A DNA stretch of 64,000 nt from Odontesthes bonariensis (Eukaryota; Chordata; Actinopteri; Atheriniformes; Atherinopsidae): assembly GCF_027942865.1 (NCBI RefSeq), contig NC_134509.1, positions 5,543,754 through 5,607,753 of the forward strand, in the 5' to 3' direction. Under the pieces are notes generated by a model. It ran no database searches and was not told the DNA's origin. It worked only from the letters and a program-made list of their open reading frames with translations. This document shows positions 53,928 through 64,000 of the stretch, in pieces (within the stretch, counting starts at the first letter, position 1; every line of letters starts with the position of its first letter). A program made the position numbers and the translations under genes.

Positions 53928-56392
53928 GTGATGTGGCATAAGAGAGTTGACTGTCTCTCAGAATGCCAGCCCAGATCTATGAGGAGAAGTCAGACGTGCC
54001 CAGAAAGAAAGAAAGAAAGAAAGCAAGGAAAGGGCAGCTGACGCAATTACGCATTTGTTTTTGAGAGTAGTAAAGCGGGAGAGGTTGGGATTTTTAGACG
54101 TGTGAGAATAAAGATCTAGATATAGGGATATAAATAAGAGCCATGGAGCCAGGAAACATCTGTATTTGAGCATCTGCTTGTCTGAGTGTGTGGCCAGAGA
54201 TGCCATTTTCAGAACAGCAGGGAGCCACAATTGTAGTAGCCATTTACAGCCTGAATGAAGCGAAAGATTAGTTCTCACGGGTGTTGCAACACTGGAAAGA
54301 AAAACTACAATAGGTTTCATCTCAGTCAAAGAAGATTATGAGCTATTGGGGTGGACAATCTGACCCAAGAGATCATATGATGAGAGCTGAACTCTCCAAT
54401 CTGAATCTCAGTTCTTCTCATGGGTTAACTAAAAAAAAAAAAAAAGGTAAAAGAAAAAGACCCATGGACAGACCGGTTCACAGAACTCTTGCAAGATATT
54501 TTTGAGTGGAGAACTTAGCAACACAGAGGCTAGTAGAAATCAGACTTGGCAGAGCTTGTGAGCCGAGGGATCTGATGCGGCTCCCTACTGTCCACTGAGC
54601 AGCCCGAAAGAGGGATGCTGTGACTGAAATGTCGCGCTGAAAGGGGTGATGAAAAATTCAATATGTCCTCTTAGGGGGTAAAACAGTCGCAGTGAATGAC
54701 AGGCACACAGAGGAGATCCATAAGTGGCAGGGACATTAACCAAGTGATTGATTGATGCCCATGAGACTGCAGCAGGTACTCTAAGTCCTCCCAACCACCT
54801 TGTGTCCTCTGCCTTTCTGTCAGCGGGCCTCTCTTAGTGTGTGGTGTTATGAGATCAGGAAGAGTTTTGAGGACATTTTAAAACCATCCTGTACATGTTT
54901 TTCACAAGTAGACGGAGATGTCCTTGACTGCTCTGATTACGCTGGGCTCTGACGACACCAGCTTTATCCTCCTTTCTGGAGAGAAATCTGGTCTTAAACC
55001 TCAGTTCAATGTAAGTATGTTTGGCCCATAGGATGGGATGTTGTTATAACTGTTTGATATTTTGGAGTTCAGATCTGGATGGCCAGGATTCAGGGGAGCT
55101 GAGCAGGGGCCGTTGCCAAGCTGCCATAAATGTTCTATGCCTTAAGGCTAACGTTAGTTACTGTTGATAAATATTACAGCTTGTGGTATGTTTTTAAATC
55201 TTCTGTTGTCTGAGCCCTGCAACAACCTGTACATGGATGTGAATTCTCTTTGCTGAATGGGCCAAAAACATGTCCTATGCTAGGAAAACCTCTGACATTA
55301 CTGATAGGAATAGAATAAAAGTCAAATAGACTAGCAAAGGTGAGGCAGCTGGAAGACTTGCATTATTAATCCTGAAAATTTCAGCATTTAAAAAGCTTTT
55401 TCCGAAAGGTCGCTGAATAAATACACAGATGATGACTTTTACGTTCTGTTTAGGTTTAAAGTCCTTTCTTCCGAGAATGGATTTAAGGAGCTGAAGTCCA
55501 GGTCTGCCTGTGGATTACAAAACTGTGTCTTTGATAGGATATCAAGGCCCTGGAAAGGCACACAGAATGCTGACGGTGCTTGATAAATCAACCTGAATTT
55601 GTGTTTTAGGAGCTATTTGTTTGTTTCTGTCAGCTGGAATTTCTTGGATTTGTCCCATTTCAGGGTATGATGTGAATGCAGCCACAGACCATGCAGGGTG
55701 TTTCATGATATTTGGATGGCGTGGTCATTGCATTGTTTTTTTTACTACTTCCTGCATCCTTATTTTACACTTGCTCTCTGCTTATTAGCGTTTTGATATC
55801 TTTGTGTCAGCCAAAAATCAGGAAAGACACAATCGCACATTGGGTTTGACCACTCTGAGATCTTAGAATAAACTTCACACAAAAGCCGTGATAAAATCAG
55901 GAATGCTTTGCTAAAGCAAAGAGGGGAAAAAAAGCAGTCTCTAAACAATTTGCCACTTCTTTACCCTGCCTGTGTCCCACAGTTTCAGGCCCATAAGCCC
56001 TGGATATATAAATCTTTAAAAGTAGGGCAGCGATGTATGCCTTCATTAAGAAAAATGGCTCCATAACCTCCTGAACAGTTTTTGTGTAAATGGTGCCCCA
56101 AAAGATATATTTGCAAAAATGTTTTGATTACATTTTTTTTTGTTTTTATTCAGCTGTAGATTTTGTTCACTGTTGAGTTGGGATGAACCAAAAAATAAAT
56201 GACAGAGGCCCCCTTCAGAGTAACTGTGGACTCCTTTTTAAATGCTAGGCTGCAGGTCGTTACAAAGTACGTACGTACGTACGTACTATTTCGTGCAAAT
56301 GTTCATGCAATGTTTCGTGTTTTTCATCATTGTTACACAGTTTGATTTCAGCATAAGTGCTTTCACACCCATCCTTGTCTTATTTTATCTCT
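53928..56392 (+). other. usp43 intron 2, region between palindromes
   Basis: A GAAA repeat is at 54004-54022. A (CGTA)n stretch is at 56268-56286. A possible splice-donor context (TTCAATGTAAGTATG near 55006-55018) has no matching USP43 sequence before it. No exon called. Confidence 0.4.
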
Positions 56393-56940
56393 AGGCGTCT
56401 GGCTGCTCTCTTGAGATATTCGGCCATGAAACGGTTTCCTATGGGCAAGCTCATACAGGCACAAACTATGCTGTTTATAATTTATTAATTACTGTACATT
56501 AGCACTGATAACGTGGAGGTGCGTCGCTTACTTAAAAAAATCCGGGTTATTGTAATTTTGATTTTTTTGTCGTAAAGTGGGTGTTACTGACGTCCTCGTC
56601 GTGCTACTGCCACAGACAGCCCACAGACCTGCTGCCTATTTATTCATTCGGCTAAAATTCAAAATTAGTAACCCGGATTTTTTTAAGTAAGCGACGCACC
56701 TCCACGTTATCAGTGCTGGTGTAGAGTAATTAATAAATTATAAACAGCATAGTTTGTACCTGTATAAGCTTGCCCATAGGAAACCGTTTCATGGCCGAAA
56801 ATCTCAAGAGAGCAGCCGGACGCCTCGCGAATATCTTCGGAACAGCTCCAAATGACCAACAACAAGCAGGGGTGAGTAGAACATCATGTTATAATGTGAA
56901 ATCAAGGGCCCAATGTCAAAAAACCGGTCTTATCCTTTAA
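56393..56940. mobile_element. Lopsided palindromic element
   Basis: 56393-56563 pairs with about 56660-56825 as long inverted arms with a roughly 95-bp spacer. The right side continues about 110 bp further (CTCGCGAATATCTTCGGAAC ... AAAAAACCGGTCTTATCC) to a TTAA at 56937-56940 with no left counterpart. The left outer end is missing, or the element was inserted incomplete. Confidence 0.7.
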
Positions 56941-57629
56941 GATATTCTGTAAGTTTCTGGCTGGTTTAGTCATGCTCTGGACTTTTGCCACATTGGCTGA
57001 AAAACATGGCGCTCTGCTGCATTAGGAAAATTTAACCCAATTTCTTGCTAATTCATCATTTTTTCAGGGCTCCAAAGCGTCCTGTAAATTGAAAGTATGG
57101 AGCCATTTCAGGGTTATAATGTTTGTTCGTTTGAAACAAATATCTGAATTTGAAAAACTTTGTTTTCAGTTCAAAAGTCTTTTTTATTCAGTTTGTGATT
57201 TATTTATTTTCTCTTTTCCTTTTTTTAATGCTCATACAACCTTTGGCACTATTCTGACGTGAGGGGCGGGGCTTCAGATGACAGGGGTGTGGAACTGAGT
57301 GACAGCCAGCTGAAGGGATCACTCTCATCTTGCATTCAGGGTGCCTGGGAACTGGGAACTGCAACAACCTGTTTGCAACCTCTTGTAGGCGGTATTAACG
57401 TGATTCCTAGTGAACACAACATGACATGGCACTGATAAAGTTTGATTTGTTTAAGTCGTTTGGGGTAACATTCGACACAAATCGCGGCGTAAGAGTTATA
57501 CATGTTGCCATAATAAATTATTATTCTCAGTCATGCTTCAGAAGTGGACATTTCCCACACCTACAAAGTATCCCACAGTTCACTTCAGCGTGGCATCTTC
57601 CCCGTCATCCTACCTGTGTTTGTTTCTCC

Positions 57630-58485
57630 CAGAGGTGGGTAGAGTGGCCAAAAATTATACTCAAGTAAAAGTACTGTTACTTAAGAATAATATGACTCAA
57701 GTTAAAGTGAAAATTAGTCATCCAAATAATTACTTGAGTAAGAGTTCATCCAATCAATAAAACAAAATAAAATTAATTAATTAATTACAAAATAGCTTAA
57801 ATTAAAATAATCCAGGTAAATTCAAGTACTTCAATAAAAAATACCTAAAAAACAAACATTCGCCTATCCATGGAAAAAATAAATAAATTAGGAAATTTAC
57901 ATGTTTCTTCAAGTTAGATGTTGAGTTTTTGAATGCTGAAATGTCCGTTTGTTTTGGTACACACAGAAGACACCGCATAATGTAGCTGCTGTTTCACTTT
58001 TTGTAAGGTAAACATGCTTTCATTATGAGGCCTGGCCTCCTTGTCTGTGTCTACATTTCCGACCGTTGATTCTGACATTTTTCATCCGTTTCTTTGTTTG
58101 TTTGCTACAACTGTAAACTGTAAAGCTAACCCGTCCCGCCGCTGAGATTGATTATGGTCATGTGACGAGACTGCACGGCTACGTTTGATTGGTGAAACAC
58201 AGTCACGTGGTAGAGCCTTTGGTGGAAGTGTCTCTCTGTCAGAATAAAACATTAAAATGAGGCGTACGCGGGGGGATAAAAATAATGAGGCGTAGAATAC
58301 CAAAGAGGTAAGAAGAAAAGTAACCAGCTCAATGTAGCCTAATGTAGCGGAGTAAGAGGACAGTTTCTGCTGCACAAATCTACTCAAGTAAAAGTAAAAA
58401 GTATAGACATTTAAAACTACTCCTGGAAGTATAATTTTTTCAAAAACTTACTCAAGTAAATGTAACTCGTTATTGCCCAATTCTG
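57630..58485. mobile_element. hAT-like non-autonomous element
   Basis: It starts CAGAGGTGGGTAGAGTGGCC and ends ATTGCCCAATTCTG, with many CTCAAGTAAAAGTA-type repeats near both ends, a common fish hAT-like pattern. Flanking octamers GTTTCTCC and ATCTCTCC match at six of eight positions, compatible with an aged 8-bp duplication. Confidence 0.7.
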
Positions 58486-60051
58486 ATCTCTCCATATGTT
58501 TTCCTATCTGGATACTTGTATTCATGTGTATTTGTGAAATGGCTTTAATTGCAGCCAAAGCAGGGTTCTAATTAAAAGCACACACCGTGAGAAGTACCCT
58601 CCAAATGTCCAGATATGCAGCCTTCTTGTTCTGCCTACATGGAGGAGGCTTTGCTGGCTGTGATGACTACCTGGTCAAACGCAAATCTACCCGGGCGACC
58701 ACAGCCTCGTCTCGGCTCGTGGCTCTATCATTTGCCCCTGCCTGTTATGGATTTGTAGTGTTTACACATGAGTTATAAGGTGTTTCGGGCACATCCGTCC
58801 CATCCGTCCCACCATGTATATATTAGTAAGTGATGATTTTGCTCTTCTGAAGTCACACTTTAGCACATTTTTCCCAAAGTTTAGCAGTGGAATTCAAGCT
58901 GAAATGGCTTTTGCTACACTTACTGATTTTCAAATTTCAAGTTCAAAATCGTACTTTCAGTTTCAAAATGTATTTTTTATTTTTTCAATTTCAGATATTT
59001 GTTTCAAATTACCAAACATTATGTCCCTGAAATGGTTCCATAAGAATGTCACTTGCGATATCAAAGGCAGTTTGATAGTCTTCACAAGAAAGGAACAAAA
59101 CTGGTATCACAATGACTCACAAGTGTGTCATTTGGACGGCACAAGTGTGTCTCAGGTTTGTTTGTTTGAACTTACATCAGTATTATGAAAAAATGAAGCC
59201 CTTTCATATTTAGAATTATGAAAAGGTAATGCCATCATTATTGCTGTGTGCTAAATGGTGTGTTTGGTAGGTCTGAATAACAAAAACAAACACATTTGCC
59301 TATTCTGAACGAAGCACTGCTCAGATGCTGTAATAGAGGTGGAAATATCCGGATGTCAAATGACGGCGCAAGAGATGGAAGCCCATTAAATGATGATAAC
59401 TGTCAACAGTGCTCCCCTCACCAATGAGAAGACTTTCTGCGTATTGCCGCCCCCAACCTTGAAATAAAATTTCTGTCAATGCTGATATGTTATGAAAAAC
59501 TTTACAGTACTGTGAACAGAACATCGTGGCCATGGTCAGGCCTTTGTTTTAAATTCTCAGTGTTTTTAGTATTTGTTTGTCATATTCGTCCACGATGCCT
59601 TATTTAAATGCATCAAAATGTGATCTGGAATGGTTCCACCTCGTTTCCACATTAATTACTGTATCAAGCTTAAAAATCATGACAAGTGTGCAAAATGCTG
59701 TTAATTTTTTTCTTTTTTGTCCTTCAGAATTTGGAGTTGGAAAAGGTTTCTTTTGCTGAGAGACCAACAAATTTGAATAAATGAAACATAAACGACCAGG
59801 CTGACAAGCTGTGACTCCACTTTCTGCAATGTATAAACATTTACATAAAAAAAATGTTTCTGAATTTAGTTGTTCTTAAATAGGGCTTTATTGTCAAAGA
59901 TGTGGATTGTTTGCAACAGCTTCCCGGACAACCCGTTTATATTTAAGGAGATTATTTGACTGTTTACATGACGCATATTTAATCTCTTTACACGTGTAAT
60001 CGGTTTAAACGTGCATTTAATCAGATTAAACGTGTCCATATAAACGCATCT
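58486..60051 (+). other. usp43 intron 2, unremarkable segment
   Basis: AT-rich with no supported exon or clear repeat. Confidence 0.4.
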
Positions 60052-60597
60052 ATGGACTCTGTAGCGCCCCCTACGATGCTTAAAAATAGTCCCCGCATTG
60101 GGGTTAGTTTCGGGTGGGATGGCAAAATTTGGTACACTCATTCATCATGCCCAGACGCACAAAAAAGTCTCATGCCGCCATGGTCCCACGTCCACAGGAA
60201 GGCGGCCATTTTGAATGGAAAGTGAGTTTTCGTGCCATTTTGGACCGATTCCACGCCTTGCATATGATCGAACTCGTCCTACAGATTTAATGCTACAAGC
60301 TTCAAACTTGGCCAGTTTACTGTTAAGACACGGGGGAAATAATCATGAAGAAACTTTCCCAAACTCTAAACGGTGTGGGCGTGGCCAGGCGATGAAAATC
60401 GTGTGATGGCGTTTGTGATTTGAAAGCCTTATCATCATCGCAAAGTCATGAAACTTGGCACACACGTCCACCCTGACGACCTCGTACGTATGTAAAGGGT
60501 ATCGTGTGTGTGGGCAGAGCTGCGCGACTACGGCGTCCAGCGCATGCCCCAACGTGCGCACATCTCGGTCCCGCTCAAGGCTGCTTGCAGCTTTCTA
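60052..60597. repeat. Common fish dispersed repeat ending in CTGCTTGCAGCTTT
   Basis: It contains TAGCGCCCCCTACG, ATTTGGTACACTCATTCATC, GACGCACAAAAAAGTCTC, GGCGGCCATTTTGAATGG, GTGGGCGTGGCC and AAGGCTGCTTGCAGCTTTCT. I recognise this series as a high-copy fish repeat of unclear class. Confidence 0.55.
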
Positions 60598-63449
60598 GTT
60601 TTAATTGAATTGATTTAATAAAAGTGGTATAGACGTTAATTCTGTCTGACAAGTATGGATTTCCTCACTCTCTTTACTGTTGTGCCTGGTCCCAGGCACA
60701 ATTTCAAAGCCATTTTCTGTTTGGAATGAAATTGTAAAATGAGCTCTGTGGAATTGGTCACAAGAACTCGTGGGTTTCTGTATTAATCCAAATAAAGATG
60801 TGGTTATCTCGTGGCTGTTGTTTGCCTATACTGTCACAGACACTAGCAGGAAGGCAGCGATAATCCGTTTGAAATTCTCACAGGGATTTATGTGGCATTT
60901 AACAGTTGTCGTCATGTATTGTCTTCAGTGTTTGGTATTGAGAACTGGTCTTTCTGGTTGAAACTGAAACGACATGTGGACATGCTTTTTGTTAGTCTTA
61001 CTCAAACAAACAAGACTCGCACACGGGCTCCTTGTTCATTGTCATTTCCATCGCCTTTTATTCCTGATGTGTCCTGCTGGTGCCCACGGGCCTGTTCAAC
61101 AGGACTCGTCACTGCTATGCAGTCTGACCTGTTCCTGTCTATTGTTCCTTGTCATTAAAAGAAAAAACTTCCAAATCATTTAAGTCCCAAATCTTGTTTT
61201 GTTATAGTACAACTCGAATGGACAACGACAACAAAAACAAAAATAAACTAATTTATTTGAATCTTCACAGAGAAGATTCCGAAATATAAATGGATAGTTA
61301 CTGCATTGGCTGTGTAACACTTTATTTTGAGGTTGGCTCTGTGTGGGTGTCGGTGTTTTTTCTTGGCTTTGCTGCAGATTAACTGCTAATGTGCCAGGGT
61401 GGCAGATTTTACAGAGGGATAAAGGGTTTACAAAAGACAGACGCGGACCTTTCCTGACTGAAACCAGGAGCCTTTCAGACAGTAGCAGCAGCATTATTGC
61501 CAACTGGAACGTCTCATGCAAGGCAAAGGCACAAAGAAGTGGCTGATAACAATCCACAGAGGACCTTTAAGTGGTTATTAAAAATCCAGTTGACCAGCTA
61601 AGGCTTAATCCTCTGTACTTTTTTTTGAGATTCATTGAGAAAGAAATTAACCCCCCCCCTCCTTTTCATTCCTAGTTCATTTTGGATCATTTTGGTCAAA
61701 GATCTTAAAACTCAAGGTTAAAGGACTGCGTGATTCTATTTTTCACCTTCTTCCTTCTGTATATGTTTTGGGAGGTTTTTTTCAACATTAATTTGAAATG
61801 AGAAATATCTCTATTTGTCATTTGAGGATGTTCAATCAATCTATTGTTTAAAAAAAGACTAACATCCCTTTTTCCACATTGTCCAAGTAGGGTTTTCAAA
61901 AAGAAATCCGTGTGATCGACACTAACATTTAGCGTCTAATTTGATGTTCATTTGCAATGGATATCTGTTTTGCCATCTTTGCCGACCCTGCCGACAGACA
62001 CACGGCTCCTCTCCTCACCAGCAGCTGAAACGGGGACACCCAGCACAACGACTGCTGTCAACGACATAAAAATAACTTTTGTGACCGTTTTTGTACCGTA
62101 CAGCGGCACACATGGGGCAATTTGGAAATGTGGCCAGAGATTTTTATGCTTCTTATGAAATCTGTGTGTGTTGCAAGTGAGAGACCGTAGAGGTAACGCC
62201 GGGCTGTCATCGTACAATACAGGTGGGAGCAATTAAAACTGCGGCTCGACTTTCTGTCTGTGTCTGCCTGGTGAGCAGCTTGTAGTTCTCTTTCTCCGCT
62301 CCACACTTTGAGCCATCGGTTCGCTTGTCAAAGGTGCGAGCTTGAGAGCCCCCCTGTGACATGACAGTCCAGAGTTAATGATGAGAGCGAGATGTGGAAA
62401 CAGCCAGCGGAGAACTCACTCCGACATAAAAGTGCTCAGTTTATGAGGCGAAGTCATGAATGGGAGCGCCGTGTATTTCACGTCCTGCTCTTGCTGTGGC
62501 CGAACACTTGAGTGGTTTACAAGTCTTCCGACTTCACCACAAACATTTAGCACGAGACACTGTGGAAGCACAACAGCAGCGTGATGCCTAAACTACACCG
62601 CAGCTGGTCTGGCGGAGGCATGTTTTCAAAGCCTGGAGCAACTAATCAGTCTGCAGAAGAGAATGAAATGACAATAAAAATCATTACGCTCAACAGCAGT
62701 GTGAAGGAAGAGCAGCCATTAATCACATTTGTTGTAATTGTGCAACTAACAGATTTTAATTGATGACTGTTGTGTCAGTCAAATCACTTCGGGCAACTCA
62801 ACACGTTCATATTTAATCCATCTTGACATCATTGCTGAAAGATAAGTGCAAATGAACAAACGTATGTTGTGTTTTAAAGGAGAGGTCACAAAATAGTTTA
62901 CAAGGGAAAAAAACATCCAGTTTGAAGAAAAAAGAAATTGTGTCCAAATCATAATTTTCAATTGTTGAAGATTTTGCTTGGTATCCGCATGGAGTTTGAA
63001 ATCCCGTCAGGTACGGGTCAAGGAAGGATAATAATGGATTTGCCAGATCGGTTCCAAGTTTTTGTAGCCAACTGTTGAAAACGTGTCTTTTTAAATCGGC
63101 CAGAGCCACCCCTCATTCCTCCACTGAAGAGATTTGTCCGGTAACTCTGTGTCATTACTCAGTTTTGTTACGTTTCAGTTGAAATTTTCTCGGCTTGTTC
63201 TTTTTGCAGGTGATCTCTCCCAGTCTGTCCCGGGACGGCAGGCCGCCGGTCAGCTGTGCTGCTTTTCCTCTGAGGGCACCAGAGGCTCTGGCAGTGGCCA
63301 TTACAAAGCTCTGTTGCCCTCAGAACCTTACAGGGATCCTCCTCTTTAGAAGCTAATGAGCTCCCCTCCCTCTATCTGCGTGACATCAGTTCCTTTATTT
63401 TACTGAATCAATATTTTCTGGGGAATGAATGCATCTAGTGAGCGGATTA
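60598..63449 (+). other. usp43 intron 2, distal part
   Basis: No secure exon. A candidate 39-nt microexon at 63210-63248 is discussed in the findings. USP43 sequence expected after exon 2 (the CPHC zinc-ribbon region) was not found here. Confidence 0.4.

Positions 63450-63502
<53 letters not shown>
63450..63502. repeat. (CA)n microsatellite
   Basis: About 26 pure AC/CA units. Confidence 0.95.
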
Positions 63503-63504
<2 letters not shown>

Positions 63505-63841
63505 CATGAGATGGCTCTGGCCTGTGGTGCCAAGCAGGATTTGGCTGTCAGAGCGCTGCCTCTGCCTCTTGTCTGAGGCTGCTTATTTTTCTGTCCTGTC
63601 TATGTTTTGGCACTGCTGACATCACCATAGTAACAGCCAGAGAGTGGCAAGCCTGGCAGCCTGCACTTGGCATTGTATAAAATGAAGTGGGTGCATGCAA
63701 CACCCTCGGGGGACAGGTCTAAGATCAGAAAGGGATACTTTGTATGTACTCGGTTCTGGCAGCTGCAACAATGGATTACAAACCAGTTGGTAAAGGATGA
63801 CCATTTTGTCAAGAAAAACCAGATCACAACTTGGACACAGG

Positions 63842-63868
63842 CTTTTTTTTTTTTTTTTTTTTTTTTTT
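63842..63868. repeat. Poly-T tract
   Basis: 27 consecutive T residues near the window end, in the usp43 intron. Confidence 0.9.
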
Positions 63869-64000
63869 AACTTTGGAGAGTCGAGAGTTATTGTAACATG
63901 GAGAGAAAAAGAGGAGAAGGGGGTATGATTTCTGAAAGAGAGCAGAAGACGAGATGAGGAAGAGGGGTTAAAACTGCCTGTGGCTTCAGCCGTTATCTCC

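Noticed and set aside
54905..55011. Possible usp43 exon before a GTAAGTATG donor
   Set aside because: No phase gives USP43-like sequence and the acceptor is poor.
63134..63349. 71-codon frame ending the usp43 intron region
   Set aside because: It is not in phase with usp43 exon 2 and lacks the residues expected next in the USP core. Only the short 63210-63248 segment is kept as a weak candidate.
63425..63619. Frame with (TH)n repeats
   Set aside because: Translation of a CA microsatellite.
1..64000. CRISPR arrays, operons, riboswitches or bacterial insertion sequences
   Set aside because: None seen; the tandem repeats are microsatellites and the sequence is vertebrate.

Overview
This window is genomic DNA of a teleost fish. 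The evidence is large spliced genes with GT-AG introns, vertebrate protein families, and dense fish-type interspersed repeats (tRNA-derived SINEs, L2 and Tx1/L1-like LINE pieces, Tc1/mariner, hAT-like and TTAA-flanked elements). There is no bacterial, phage or CRISPR content. The four genes are all on the + strand.

Layout. (1) 1-1205 is a minus-strand LINE relic with a SINE inserted in it. (2) 1302-7244 holds the last seven coding exons of a TBC1D24-like gene (second half of the TBC domain plus the TLDc domain); its 5' exons lie before the window. (3) 10883-12149 is a two-coding-exon, 11-finger C2H2 zinc-finger gene (389 aa). (4) 14345-27738 is a complete 14-exon cfap52/WDR16 gene (619 aa), a ciliary WD40 protein, with an RFX X-box-like site about 170 bp upstream of its ATG. 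(5) From 30758 to the window end is the 5' part of usp43, a ubiquitin-specific protease: coding exon 1 (30758-31369, with the catalytic Cys box), a 14.3-kb intron, coding exon 2 (45632-45787), then more than 18 kb of the next intron. The rest of the protease lies downstream. cfap52 and usp43 are also neighbours in mammals, so this pair is conserved synteny.

The introns and intergenic DNA are mostly decayed transposable elements. The usp43 introns are the richest: two near-symmetrical palindromes with TTAA target sites (arms 293 and 454 bp), a third lopsided palindrome, a short-TIR TTAA element nested inside a larger element with an 11-bp direct repeat, an element carrying a broken RecQ-type helicase Walker A segment, two hAT-like elements and a Tc1-like transposase relic. 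I see no operon-like or otherwise coordinated new gene system. The four genes have unrelated functions (vesicle trafficking/TLDc, DNA binding, cilium, deubiquitination). The unusual content is in the repeats and the cfap52 promoter.
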